Source: Tepidiforma thermophila (lineage in GTDB: Bacteria; Chloroflexota; Dehalococcoidia; Tepidiformales; Tepidiformaceae). From it: DNA of 64,000 bases. Position numbers and translations under genes: made by a program. The notes beneath the pieces are model-generated. The model saw nothing but the letters and a program-made list of their open reading frames with translations, was not told the origin of the DNA and searched no databases. Shown here in pieces: positions 1 to 8,359 of this stretch (its first letter is position 1; every line of letters begins with the position of its first letter). The stretch covers positions 1,612,001-1,676,000 of the forward strand of contig NZ_PDJQ01000001.1 in assembly GCF_002563855.1 (NCBI RefSeq). The letters are read 5' to 3'.

Positions 1-1409
1 CCCGTCCGCTTCGCGCCTGCCTCGTCATTCACGAGCGTCTCAAGAAGCGCTTCCGCCGAGGCCGGAACCTCTACCGTGTAGCCTTCGTCCCGCAACCGCT
101 CCAGCAAGGCGTACAGTGACGCGAAAACGTCGAGGTACGCAGCAGTACCGACCGCTCCGCCGTCGGGTGGAACACAAAAGATGATGATCGCCACCCGCTT
201 CTCGGCGTTCGGGCGCTTCCGGAGTTCAACCAGCCGCCGTGCGTGCCGCGCGATCCGCTGCAGGTTCCCGTCAACCGCCTCCATGCGGTCGTCCTCCTCC
301 GTGCGCCCGGCCAACACCCTCGGTGCCAGCGCTGCCTCGAGCTCCGGAACCGCGACCTGCATCGCCATCGCCATTGGCGCCAGGCCCATCGGGTTCTCGC
401 GCCAGCTCTCCACCGTCTGGAAAAGCAGCGGCACCGCGTTGACCTGGGGGACATCCCAGGCGTTCAGGAGCTGGACGTCACCGGCGACGTTTGGCTGCCC
501 GTGCGTACCGGTCAGCGTGAACCCCGAGGCGTTGACAACGAGGTCGATGCCCGGGACCTGGAGCACCTCATCCACGCGCCCGGCAGCATCGAGCGCGCCG
601 AACCACGGCACGACGTCCAGCCCTTCCCGTTCGAGCGCCGCGATGAGCGCATCGAGATGGGCGTGGTTGCCCGATGTCACCTGCGTCGAGAAGACAACGA
701 GCAGCACCCGGCCAGCAGCGGCCGGCGGCGCGGTGACGGCGGCGCGGCGCGCCTCGAACTCGGCCCAGGTGGCGGCGAGCCCAACCCGGGGGTGCCAGAA
801 CCCGCAGGCCGGGAAAACCTCCGGCCACCCGGGGTCCGCTATACCGTCGAATCCCTGCTCCGCAGCTATCGCGGCGAATGCCAGCGCCACGTTCTCCGGC
901 GAAAGGTTCAGCATCGCCTGCAGCACCCGTCCCAGCGACCGGACCGCGGTCAGCTCCGCAGGGAGCAGGTGGGCAACCTGGGGCAGCACTGTCGCAATGA
1001 GCCCCGGGAATGGGGGGACGGGCTTCCCCGCGGCGGCCATGGCGCCCGCTGCTTGCGCCAGCACGCCCATGGCGGCCGGGTCATCGAGCCGGAGACCGGG
1101 AACCCGGGCCATTCCCGCGATGTCGAGGGTGTTCGGCGCGCTCGGATAAAACCGTTCGCAGTTCGCAGCGAGCACCCGCGCGTGCTCCAGGTAGGCATCG
1201 TCCGCCAGGCTCGCCACGAACACGGCATCGGCGGCTTGCGCCAGTGCAGCGGCTTCCTCGAGAGATCGCTCCAGGAGCGCCTCCCGGTCGTAGCAGGCCG
1301 CCTCGACCGTCAGGCCGTACAGCTCCCGGGCCTTCTCCACACCCGCCCGCACGGGCAGCGCCCGGTGCGAATCGAACCCGAAAAACACGCAGCGCAGATG
1401 CCTGCTCAC
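1..1409 (-). CDS. cobN: CobN/BchH-like chelatase large subunit (C-terminus outside window)
   Basis: About 469 N-terminal residues are present; the frame stays open to base 1, so the gene runs off the window. The family (CobN of aerobic cobaltochelatase, BchH of magnesium chelatase; usually over 1,200 residues) inserts a metal into a tetrapyrrole with ATPase partners. The sequence begins VSRHLRCVFFGFDSHR and later contains VLLVVFSTQVTSGNHAH, GIDLVVNASGF and QVNAVPLLF, which fit the N-terminal part of this family. The GTG start overlaps the btuF stop by 4 bp (GTGA), so the two are translationally coupled. Sitting last in a corrinoid ABC-transporter operon favours a cobalt/cobalamin role over a chlorophyll role, but sequence alone does not separate CobN from BchH. 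No partner ATPase subunit is in the window. Confidence 0.75.
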   Translation of the reverse strand, partial: MSRHLRCVFFGFDSHRALPVRAGVEKARELYGLTVEAACYDREALLERSLEEAAALAQAADAVFVASLADDAYLEHARVLAANCERFYPSAPNTLDIAGMARVPGLRLDDPAAMGVLAQAAGAMAAAGKPVPPFPGLIATVLPQVAHLLPAELTAVRSLGRVLQAMLNLSPENVALAFAAIAAEQGFDGIADPGWPEVFPACGFWHPRVGLAATWAEFEARRAAVTAPPAAAGRVLLVVFSTQVTSGNHAHLDALIAALEREGLDVVPWFGALDAAGRVDEVLQVPGIDLVVNASGFTLTGTHGQPNVAGDVQLLNAWDVPQVNAVPLLFQTVESWRENPMGLAPMAMAMQVAVPELEAALAPRVLAGRTEEDDRMEAVDGNLQRIARHARRLVELRKRPNAEKRVAIIIFCVPPDGGAVGTAAYLDVFASLYALLERLRDEGYTVEVPASAEALLETLVNDEAGAKRT

Positions 1410-2446
1410 GACCTGAACGCCTCCGGGTGGAGCGCCTTCGCCAGCGCCTCCAGCCCCACCCACACCTGGTCCGTGGGCAGGAAGGCCTGCCACGCGGGCA
1501 GAACGATGATCCGGTTGTTCTTCACCGCCGGCAGCGCCTGCATGGCGGGTGCGTCAAGAATGCTCCGGTAGTTTTCCAGCCCCTTGCCCCAGACGTCGAT
1601 GATGACGATGACGTCCGGGTTCAGCGCCACGACCCGCTCGGTTTGGGCCGGGCCTCCCTGGTCGGCCACCAGCTCACCCCCGGCCATCGCAATCAGCGTC
1701 GGTGTAATGCCGCCGCCCGACTTTCCGATGAGGAACGGACGGTTCGCCTGGTCGGAGAAGGCGACCACGCGGGGCTTCGTCTGCACGCCGGAGACGGCCT
1801 TCTTGACCCGCTCCATGCCCGCCTCCATCTCCTTGACGAGCTGCTCTGCCTTCTCAACTTCGCCGACGGCCTTCCCAATGACCCGGACGTTCTCCGCAAT
1901 CTCCTCCGGCTTCCCCCAGTGGGCAAAGATGAGGAGCGGCACGTTCACCTGTTCGAGGAGCTTGGCAGCATCCTGCTCGCCGCCATGCCGCGTCGTGATG
2001 AGCACGAGGTCCGGCTTCAGCGAAAGGATCTGCTCCGGCTCCGGATTCGTTCCCGGCGGCAACTTCGTCGCGACACTCCCGGCCATCGCCGCGCCGGCCG
2101 CGAGCGAAGGAGTTCCGTTCGAGGCGGGCAACGCCGCGACCCGTTCCGGGCCGGCCAGCCGCAGCGCGATGTCGGCCACGTCGTTCGAAAGGGCGACGAT
2201 CCGCTTCGGCCGATCCTTAATCGTTACCGAGCGGCCTTCATGCTCAATCGTTACCGGGAACGCCGATGCGGGAGTCGCCGTTGGCGAAGGAGCGGCACCG
2301 GCCAGGGGCGCTGTCGCGGTTGGGTTCGGCCGGCTGCCTGATTCGGCGCTCCCTGTGTCATCGTCGTCGCCGCCGCATGCGGCCACGAGCAGCATGGCAG
2401 CGGCGATCAAACCCGGCATGAGGATAAACCTGCGAAATCGCGTCAT
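1406..2446 (-). CDS. btuF: Corrinoid/iron-siderophore ABC transporter substrate-binding lipoprotein
   Basis: This 346-residue protein has a lipoprotein signal peptide: basic start, hydrophobic core, then lipobox LVAAC with Cys at about residue 24. A linker rich in Asp, Ser, Pro and Thr follows, then a Peripla_BP_2 (BtuF/FhuD) fold. Typical phrases are RIVALSNDVADIALRL, PEQILSLKPDLVLITT and LNPDVIVIIDVWG. It should sit on the outer face of the membrane and hand ligand to the permease. It overlaps btuD by 4 bp at its start and the chelatase gene by 4 bp at its end. The ligand cannot be read from sequence. The neighbouring CobN-like gene suggests vitamin B12 or cobinamide, but siderophore import is the alternative. 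Confidence 0.85.
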   Translation of the reverse strand: MTRFRRFILMPGLIAAAMLLVAACGGDDDDTGSAESGSRPNPTATAPLAGAAPSPTATPASAFPVTIEHEGRSVTIKDRPKRIVALSNDVADIALRLAGPERVAALPASNGTPSLAAGAAMAGSVATKLPPGTNPEPEQILSLKPDLVLITTRHGGEQDAAKLLEQVNVPLLIFAHWGKPEEIAENVRVIGKAVGEVEKAEQLVKEMEAGMERVKKAVSGVQTKPRVVAFSDQANRPFLIGKSGGGITPTLIAMAGGELVADQGGPAQTERVVALNPDVIVIIDVWGKGLENYRSILDAPAMQALPAVKNNRIIVLPAWQAFLPTDQVWVGLEALAKALHPEAFRS

Positions 2447-3633
2447 CGTGTCACCTCTGAATGGTCGAGTTTTGGATGCAGAATGGCCCGCCCGAAGTCA
2501 GACGCCGCCCCAGTCGAGGCATCGACGCTCGACTCGGCCGGGCGGTTGTGAACGGTGTCGAGAAGCTCCAGGAGCGCGTCCGGCCCGTCGACCCGCATGA
2601 CCGGTCCCGCCCCGGCAGGCAGGTGCATGGCCTGTTCGCCGACCGCAATGACGGTCAGGCCGGCAAGGTCCGGCGGGAGCGCGCTGCTCGGGTCGTGCAC
2701 CCGCAGCCCGAGCTCCCCGGCAAAAAGCGCCGCCGCCGAGCCTGCCGGTGCGAGCACGACGACGTCGATACAGCCGGTCCGGAAGAGCGCACCGAGTGCG
2801 CGAGGCAGCGTGGCCTCGGTTCCCGTTACCGCTACCGGCTTGCTGTGACGATGGCGCACCGCCACGACTGACGGCCGGCCGATGAGATCATCGTGCCGCA
2901 CCGCCACGCCGACGCCGTACGCCTCCCTCAGGAGCGACGGTCGGAGCACCTCCGATGGCGACCCGGCCGCCTTGATCTGGCCCTGGTGCATCACCAGCAC
3001 CCGGTCGCAGAACCGCGACGCCAGGTTCAGGTCGTGCAGGACAACAACACCGGCTGCTCCCTCGTCCACCGTCTCCCGTACGATTGCCAGCGCCAGGAGC
3101 TGGTGCTTCAGGTCGAGCGCCGAGACCGGCTCGTCGAGGAGCAGCACCCGCGGCTCGCCGCACAGCGCACGGGCCAGCATGACCAGCTGGCGCTCGCCGC
3201 CCGAGAGCGTCGAAACCTTCCGGTCACGGTAGGCCGCCATCCCCACCCGCTCGAGCGCGAGCGCTGCCAGCGCGTAGTCGTGGGCGGAATCCGTCGAGAG
3301 TCGACGGGAGTGCGGGTGCCGGCCGAGCAGCACGACCTGCTCCGCCGTCAGCGGGAAGTCGATTCGGACATCCTGCGGCACGTAACCGATGAGCCGTGAA
3401 CGCTCCCGGCGCGATAGCTCCGCCATCGGCCGCCCATCCAGGAACACCGACCCGTCAGAAGGCCAGAGCAGCCCTGCAAGCACCCGCAGCAGCGTGGATT
3501 TCCCCGCGCCGTTCGGCCCGACCAGGCCAATCAGCTCGCCCTCAGCGGCCTGGAGCGACGGCCGCTTCAGGATTTCGCGCGCGTCGTAGGCCACGCGAAC
3601 TTCCCGCGCCTCGAGCAGAACGGGTTCGCTCAC
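2443..3633 (-). CDS. btuD: Corrinoid/iron-type ABC transporter ATPase with C-terminal extension
   Basis: Residues 1-250 are a complete ABC ATPase: Walker A GPNGAGKST at 39-47, Q-loop near residue 87, signature LSGGE at 143-147, Walker B LLLDEP at 164-169 and switch His at about 200. It energises import through the membrane permease encoded just upstream, with a 4-bp overlap. The protein is 396 residues, against about 250-260 for ordinary BtuD/FhuC. The extra 140 or so residues (phrases KPVAVTGTEATLPRALGALF, IDVVVLAPAGSAAALF and GPVMRVDGPDALLELLD) look like an alpha/beta domain that I do not recognise. Substrate assignment rests on the operon. Confidence 0.85.
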   Translation of the reverse strand: MSEPVLLEAREVRVAYDAREILKRPSLQAAEGELIGLVGPNGAGKSTLLRVLAGLLWPSDGSVFLDGRPMAELSRRERSRLIGYVPQDVRIDFPLTAEQVVLLGRHPHSRRLSTDSAHDYALAALALERVGMAAYRDRKVSTLSGGERQLVMLARALCGEPRVLLLDEPVSALDLKHQLLALAIVRETVDEGAAGVVVLHDLNLASRFCDRVLVMHQGQIKAAGSPSEVLRPSLLREAYGVGVAVRHDDLIGRPSVVAVRHRHSKPVAVTGTEATLPRALGALFRTGCIDVVVLAPAGSAAALFAGELGLRVHDPSSALPPDLAGLTVIAVGEQAMHLPAGAGPVMRVDGPDALLELLDTVHNRPAESSVDASTGAASDFGRAILHPKLDHSEVTR

Positions 3634-4742
3634 AGGGCAAACTCCTTGCGGGTCCGGATGACCAGCGCCAGGAAGAGCGGACCACCGATGAGCGATGTCA
3701 CGACCCCTACCTGGAGCGTGACCGGCTGGAAGGCCATCCGCGCAATCGTGTCGCAGATGACGAGGAATGAAGCCCCCGCCAGCGCGCTTGCCGGCAGAAG
3801 GACACGGCTATCGGTCCCGATGACGAGACGAAGGGCGTGCGGAATCACCAGGCCGACGAACGAGATGACCCCGGTTACGGCCACCGCCGCACCGGTCACC
3901 AGCGCGCACAGCCCCAGGATGAGCCACCGAACCGGTCGCACAGCTACCCCGGCGCTCGTCGCAAGGTCATCGCCGAGGAGCAACAGGTTCAGGTCGCGCC
4001 CAACCGCGATGAGGCCGGCGACGCCGACCAGCACCGGGGCCAGCGCAAGCCGGACATGTTCCCACGTCCGTGCCTCGAGCCCGCCCTGGAGCCAGAAGAT
4101 GATGCTCCGGATCTCCTGCTCGTTCCGGGCATTCGCCACAAAGGCACTGACAATGCCGCTCAGGAACGCGTTGATCGCGAGCCCTACCAGGACCAGCGTC
4201 GCCACTGATGAACGGTTCGTCCCCGCGGCGATGCCATACACCACGGCAACGGTCGCAGCTGCAGCGAAGAAGGCGCCGAGCGGCAGCACCAGCGGGTGCC
4301 AGGCATCGAGGTTCCAGTAGAGCACCGCCACCGCCCCAAGCGACGCCCCCGACGACACGCCGGTAACCCCCGGCTCGGCCAGCGGATTTCGGAACACGGC
4401 CTGGAGGGCCGCACCGGCAACGGCCAGCGCCGCGCCGCAGATGGCGGCCAGGAGGATGCGCGGGAGCCGTAGCTGCATCACAACCGCGACGTCGCGTTGG
4501 CTGTCAACCGAGCCGATCGGGAGCCCGAGCTCCGCAGCGATGATGTTCCAGACGCGCAGCGGGGCAATGGAGACAGGCCCCAGTGCAGTCGCCACGATGG
4601 TCACGATAAACAGGACGATGGCGAGCACGCCCATGCTGGCGAGGAACCTGCCCCGGGCGGCCAGGGCGCGCGCCCTCGCATCCGTCACGGCAGCCGATGC
4701 AGGCGAAAGCGGAAGCGTTGACATGGCCCTCGAGCATGCCAA
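3630..4742 (-). CDS. btuC: FecCD-family ABC transporter permease (corrinoid/iron type)
   Basis: This 370-residue polytopic membrane protein belongs to the FecCD/BtuC family. Diagnostic phrases include RLPRILLAAICGAALAVAG, AVFRNPLAEPGVTGVSSGA and GVISFVGLVIPHALRL, and about ten hydrophobic segments are visible. It forms the membrane channel of the importer with the ATPase and binding protein that follow, and is the first gene of the operon. A second ATG lies six codons in (4724) and is an equally good start. An inverted repeat sits just upstream of the first ATG. Confidence 0.87.
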   Translation of the reverse strand: MACSRAMSTLPLSPASAAVTDARARALAARGRFLASMGVLAIVLFIVTIVATALGPVSIAPLRVWNIIAAELGLPIGSVDSQRDVAVVMQLRLPRILLAAICGAALAVAGAALQAVFRNPLAEPGVTGVSSGASLGAVAVLYWNLDAWHPLVLPLGAFFAAAATVAVVYGIAAGTNRSSVATLVLVGLAINAFLSGIVSAFVANARNEQEIRSIIFWLQGGLEARTWEHVRLALAPVLVGVAGLIAVGRDLNLLLLGDDLATSAGVAVRPVRWLILGLCALVTGAAVAVTGVISFVGLVIPHALRLVIGTDSRVLLPASALAGASFLVICDTIARMAFQPVTLQVGVVTSLIGGPLFLALVIRTRKEFAL

Positions 4743-4750
4743 CGCCTGAA

Positions 4751-4767
4751 TTGAGAGACGGTCTCAA
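4751..4767 (-). promoter_or_regulatory. Inverted repeat upstream of btuC, possible operator
   Basis: TTGAGA and TCTCAA arms flank a 5-nt centre, and a nested GAGAC-G-GTCTC repeat lies inside. The repeat ends 8 bp before the first btuC ATG, where a repressor or an RNA hairpin could block initiation. No protein is assigned. The 133-bp spacer to the carboxylase gene also holds a perfect 8-bp hairpin (4821-4839, CCGGCTGC arms, 3-nt loop) that may end carboxylase transcription. Confidence 0.35.
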
Positions 4768-4875
4768 ATGAGCCGGGTTCCGCAGCTCAGATGGGTGCAG
4801 TCAGGAGTTGCCCCGCAATCCGGCTGCTGTGCAGCCGGTGTCACCTGGGGCTGTTCGCGGCTTTGTGTCGCAGCC

Positions 4876-7800
4876 CTACCAGGCGTCGATGTTCGGGCGC
4901 TTCTTGGCGGTCCGGGGTGGGCCGGGCCGAATCGAGCGGAGGAGTCCCGTCAGCCAGTCCCGCGTCTCGGCCGGGTCGATCGCGTCGTCCACTTCAAACA
5001 GCGATGCCTGGTTGAGCGCCTTCCCCCGCTCGTAGGCGCGGGCCACCATCGCTTCGAAGAATTCCCGCCGCTTCTCCGGGTCCGCAATTGCGGCCAGTTC
5101 ATTCCGGTAGCCCAGCTTCACCGAGCCTTCGAGCCCCATACCGCCGAACTCGGCCGTGGGCCACGCCACCGTGAAGAGAGGCCGGTGATACGTCCCGCCC
5201 GCCATGGCGATTGCACCGAGCCCGTACGCCTTGCGCAGGATGACCGTGAACGTCGGCACGCTGATGTTTGCCCCGGTGAGGAACAGCCGCGCCGCGTGCC
5301 GAACCAGCGCCGTCTTCTCCACTTCCGGCCCGACCATGATGCCCGGCGTGTCGCAGAAGTAGACCACCGGCAGGTCGAACGCGTCGCACAGCTGCAGGAA
5401 GCGTGCTGCCTTGTCCGCCCCATCCGAGTCGATGGCTCCGCCGAGGTGCGCCGGGTTGTTCGCCACCACACCCACCGGCCGCCCCTCCAGCCTGGCCAGC
5501 GCTGTGATGATCCCGACCCCGAACCGCGGCCGGAGCTCCAGCACCGACCCCGTATCGAATACGAGACGAATCGCCTTGCGTACGTCGTACACCCTGAGCC
5601 GGTTCTCGGGCACCACCGTCCGAAGCAGGCGCTGGTCGGCGGCCTCCCAGGTCGGCAGGTTGCCCTGGAAGTATGAGAGGTACTGCTTTGCAACCTCGAC
5701 CGCTTCGGCCTCGTCGCGCACGAGGATGTCGATGACCCCGTTCGGCACCTGGACCGACGTCGGTCCTATCTCCTCGGGCGCATAGATGCCGAGGCCGCCG
5801 CCTTCAATCATTGCAGGGCCGCCCATCCCGATGTTCGCATCTTCAGTCGCGATCACCACGTCGCAGCAGCCGAGCAGCGCTGCGTTGCCGGCAAAGCACC
5901 GCCCCGTCGTGATGCCGATCATCGGCACAAGCCCCGAAAGCTGGGCGAATCGGGTGAAGGTTGGCGGCGACAGCGCGCTCGCGACAATGTCCGTGTCCCC
6001 GGGCCGGCCCCCGCCCCCCTCGGCGAAGAGAATGAACGGCATGCGGCCCTGCTCGGCCACGTCGATGATCCGGTCCGTCTTGCGGTGGTTCTGGCCGCCC
6101 TGCGTGCCCGCGAGCACGGTGTAGTCGTATGCCATGATCGCGCACCGGCTCGCAGGGTCCCCGAACAGCTCGCCGTTGACGCTCCCCACGCCGGTGACCA
6201 GGCCGTCGGCAGGCGTCTTTTCGATAAGCTCCTCAAGCGAGCGGCGCGCCCGCTGTGCGGCGAGGACCAGCGGCCCGTATTCGATGAACGTCCCCGGGTC
6301 GCACAGGTGGGCGATATTCTCCCGCGCCGTGCGATGCCCCGTCGCATGCCGCTTCGCCACCGCCTCCGGCCGCCGTTCATCGCGCGTTCGTGCCCGCCGC
6401 TCCAGCACCTCGGCGAGGTCCGGCCGGATCCGGTCGAGGTCGACCTCCTCGGTTCCCGTGTCGGCCGCGCCATCGGCCTCACCGGGCGCAATCGTCAGCA
6501 GGATTGCGCCCTCGACGACCGGCACCCCTTCCCCAACCTCGACCCGCACCACCGTCCCCGCGCACGGCGCCGTCACCTCGTGCTCCATTTTCATCGCTTC
6601 CATCACCGCCACCACCTGCCCGGCCCGCACCGTCTGCCCCGGCTCTGCCTGGACCGCGACGACGGTGCCCTGGAGCGGCGCGCGGACTGCTTCTTCGCCT
6701 TCGGCGACCGGCTGCGGCTCAGGCCGCGACGCAGCGGTCTGCCGCTTCCCGTAGTCAAGCACCGCCAGTGGGTCGCTCGTGTCGATGCGGGCTCCCGCAA
6801 CCTGGCCACCGGCCTGGGAAGCCTCCGGCGCCTCTGGCGCGAGCTGCGCAGCGCGCTCGACCAGCTCCGCGGCGTGGTCATCGATGAACCGGGTGTACAG
6901 GTCGGCCGCGGCCAGCTCCGGCCGCTCAGCAAGCGCACGCAGGAAACCGAGGTTGCTCTCCACGCCGGCCACCTCGAATTCGCCCAGCGTCCGGCGGAGG
7001 CGGGCGACGGCCGTTCCGAACTCTGGTGCCGGCGAGCGGACGACCACCTTCGCCAGCAGCGAATCAAACGCCGGGCTGATGCTGGCGCCCGCCGCCGCGG
7101 CCGTGTCCACGCGCACGAATGGTCCCGCCGGCGGTGCGAACGCAGTGAGCGTCCCCGCGGCTGGATAGGCCAGCCCGGTCGCGGTCATCCGCTCCGCGTT
7201 CACGCGGGCCTGGATGGCAAAGCCGCGCGGTGCCGGGGGCCCATCCCCGAGGCCCAGCTCGGCCAGGGTCGCGCCCCCGGCGATAGCGAGCTGCAGCGCG
7301 ACCAGGTCCAGGCCGGTCACTTCCTCAGTCACCGTATGCTCCACCTGGAGCCGGGCGTTCGCCTCGATGAAGTACCAGGGTGACCCGCTGTCGAGCGGGC
7401 GCGTGGCATCGACGAGGAACTCGAACGTCCCAAGGCCGCGGTAGCGGAGCTGGCGCGCCATGGAGACGCTCGCGGCGACCAGCTGCTCCCGCAGTCCCTC
7501 CGGGAGCCCCGGCGCCGGCGCGATTTCCACTACCTTCTGGTGCCGGCGCTGCAGGCTGCACTCCCGCTCCCAGGCATGGGTGACCCCGCCCGCTCCATCG
7601 CCGACGACCTGCACCTCGATGTGCCGCGCACGTTCGATGAACCGCTCGGCATACAGCGAGCCGTCGCCGAACGCAGCCGCCGCCTCCGAGCTGGCCCGGG
7701 CGAATGCCGCCTCGAGCTCCTCCGGCGCGCGGACCACCCGCACACCCCGCCCACCCCCGCCGGACACAGCCTTGAGCAGCATCGGCGCCCCATCGAGGCT

Positions 7801-8244
7801 GGCCAGGAATTCCCGTGCCTGCATGACGTCGACGGCACCGCCAGTCCCCGGGACGACCGGCACGCGGCAGGCCATCGCCAGCCGCCGGGCGGCCACCTTG
7901 TCGCCCAGTGCCCCCAGCGTCTCCGGCCGCGGCCCAACGAAGATGAGCCCGGCTCCCTCGCACGCCGCGGCAAAATCCGCGCGCTCGCTCAGGAAACCGT
8001 ACCCGGGGTGGACCGCATCACAGCCCGACTCCGCGGCAGCCTGCACGATGGCCGCGATGTCCAGGTAGGCGGAGACCCCCGCGCCCGGCAGCAGAACGTG
8101 CCGGTCCGCCCGGCGCAGGTGAAGACTTGCTGCGTCGTCCGCAGGGGCGACGGCGACCGTCTCAATGCCGAGCTCGGCGGCGGCCCGCAAGATTCGCAGG
8201 GCAATCTCCCCGCGGTTCGCGATCAGGAGGCGGCGAATCGGCAT
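4876..8244 (-). CDS. Single-chain acyl-CoA carboxylase (BC-BCCP-CT fusion)
   Basis: One polypeptide carries all activities of a biotin-dependent carboxylase. The biotin carboxylase domain occupies the first 450 or so residues (IANRGEIALRILRAA near the start, ATP-grasp loop KAVSGGGGRGVRVV, EANARLQVEHTVTEEVTG). A biotinyl domain follows with the biotinylation motif EAMKMEHEV at about residue 545. A carboxyltransferase domain forms the last 500 residues (FILFAEGGGGRPGD, VVANNPAHLGGAIDSDGADK, FCDTPGIMVGPEVEK). The order matches the known single-chain long-chain acyl-CoA carboxylases. The substrate (acetyl-, propionyl- or longer acyl-CoA) is not determined. I start at the ATG opening MPIRRLLIANRGE rather than 12 codons earlier (8280), because the family begins at this motif. 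Confidence 0.9.
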   Translation of the reverse strand: MPIRRLLIANRGEIALRILRAAAELGIETVAVAPADDAASLHLRRADRHVLLPGAGVSAYLDIAAIVQAAAESGCDAVHPGYGFLSERADFAAACEGAGLIFVGPRPETLGALGDKVAARRLAMACRVPVVPGTGGAVDVMQAREFLASLDGAPMLLKAVSGGGGRGVRVVRAPEELEAAFARASSEAAAAFGDGSLYAERFIERARHIEVQVVGDGAGGVTHAWERECSLQRRHQKVVEIAPAPGLPEGLREQLVAASVSMARQLRYRGLGTFEFLVDATRPLDSGSPWYFIEANARLQVEHTVTEEVTGLDLVALQLAIAGGATLAELGLGDGPPAPRGFAIQARVNAERMTATGLAYPAAGTLTAFAPPAGPFVRVDTAAAAGASISPAFDSLLAKVVVRSPAPEFGTAVARLRRTLGEFEVAGVESNLGFLRALAERPELAAADLYTRFIDDHAAELVERAAQLAPEAPEASQAGGQVAGARIDTSDPLAVLDYGKRQTAASRPEPQPVAEGEEAVRAPLQGTVVAVQAEPGQTVRAGQVVAVMEAMKMEHEVTAPCAGTVVRVEVGEGVPVVEGAILLTIAPGEADGAADTGTEEVDLDRIRPDLAEVLERRARTRDERRPEAVAKRHATGHRTARENIAHLCDPGTFIEYGPLVLAAQRARRSLEELIEKTPADGLVTGVGSVNGELFGDPASRCAIMAYDYTVLAGTQGGQNHRKTDRIIDVAEQGRMPFILFAEGGGGRPGDTDIVASALSPPTFTRFAQLSGLVPMIGITTGRCFAGNAALLGCCDVVIATEDANIGMGGPAMIEGGGLGIYAPEEIGPTSVQVPNGVIDILVRDEAEAVEVAKQYLSYFQGNLPTWEAADQRLLRTVVPENRLRVYDVRKAIRLVFDTGSVLELRPRFGVGIITALARLEGRPVGVVANNPAHLGGAIDSDGADKAARFLQLCDAFDLPVVYFCDTPGIMVGPEVEKTALVRHAARLFLTGANISVPTFTVILRKAYGLGAIAMAGGTYHRPLFTVAWPTAEFGGMGLEGSVKLGYRNELAAIADPEKRREFFEAMVARAYERGKALNQASLFEVDDAIDPAETRDWLTGLLRSIRPGPPRTAKKRPNIDAW

Positions 8245-8359
8245 GGTCCGTCGGGAGCCCCGTCGTGGTGGTCGAAGCATACCGGCCCGCGCTCATTCGC
8301 GCTCCGGCCCTTTCCCCCCGAACGCCATTCGCGTACCCTCCCCCGCGAGGAGTGGAACG

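Noticed and set aside
2540-2560. TTGTGAACGGTG, a Rex half-site
   Set aside because: It lies inside the btuD coding region without a matching second arm.
4743-4875. Cobalamin riboswitch for btuC on the minus strand
   Set aside because: The btu-strand leader shows no CCCGC-A-CTG core or 3' B12 box in the correct order; only plus-strand strings resemble it, so no riboswitch is annotated.
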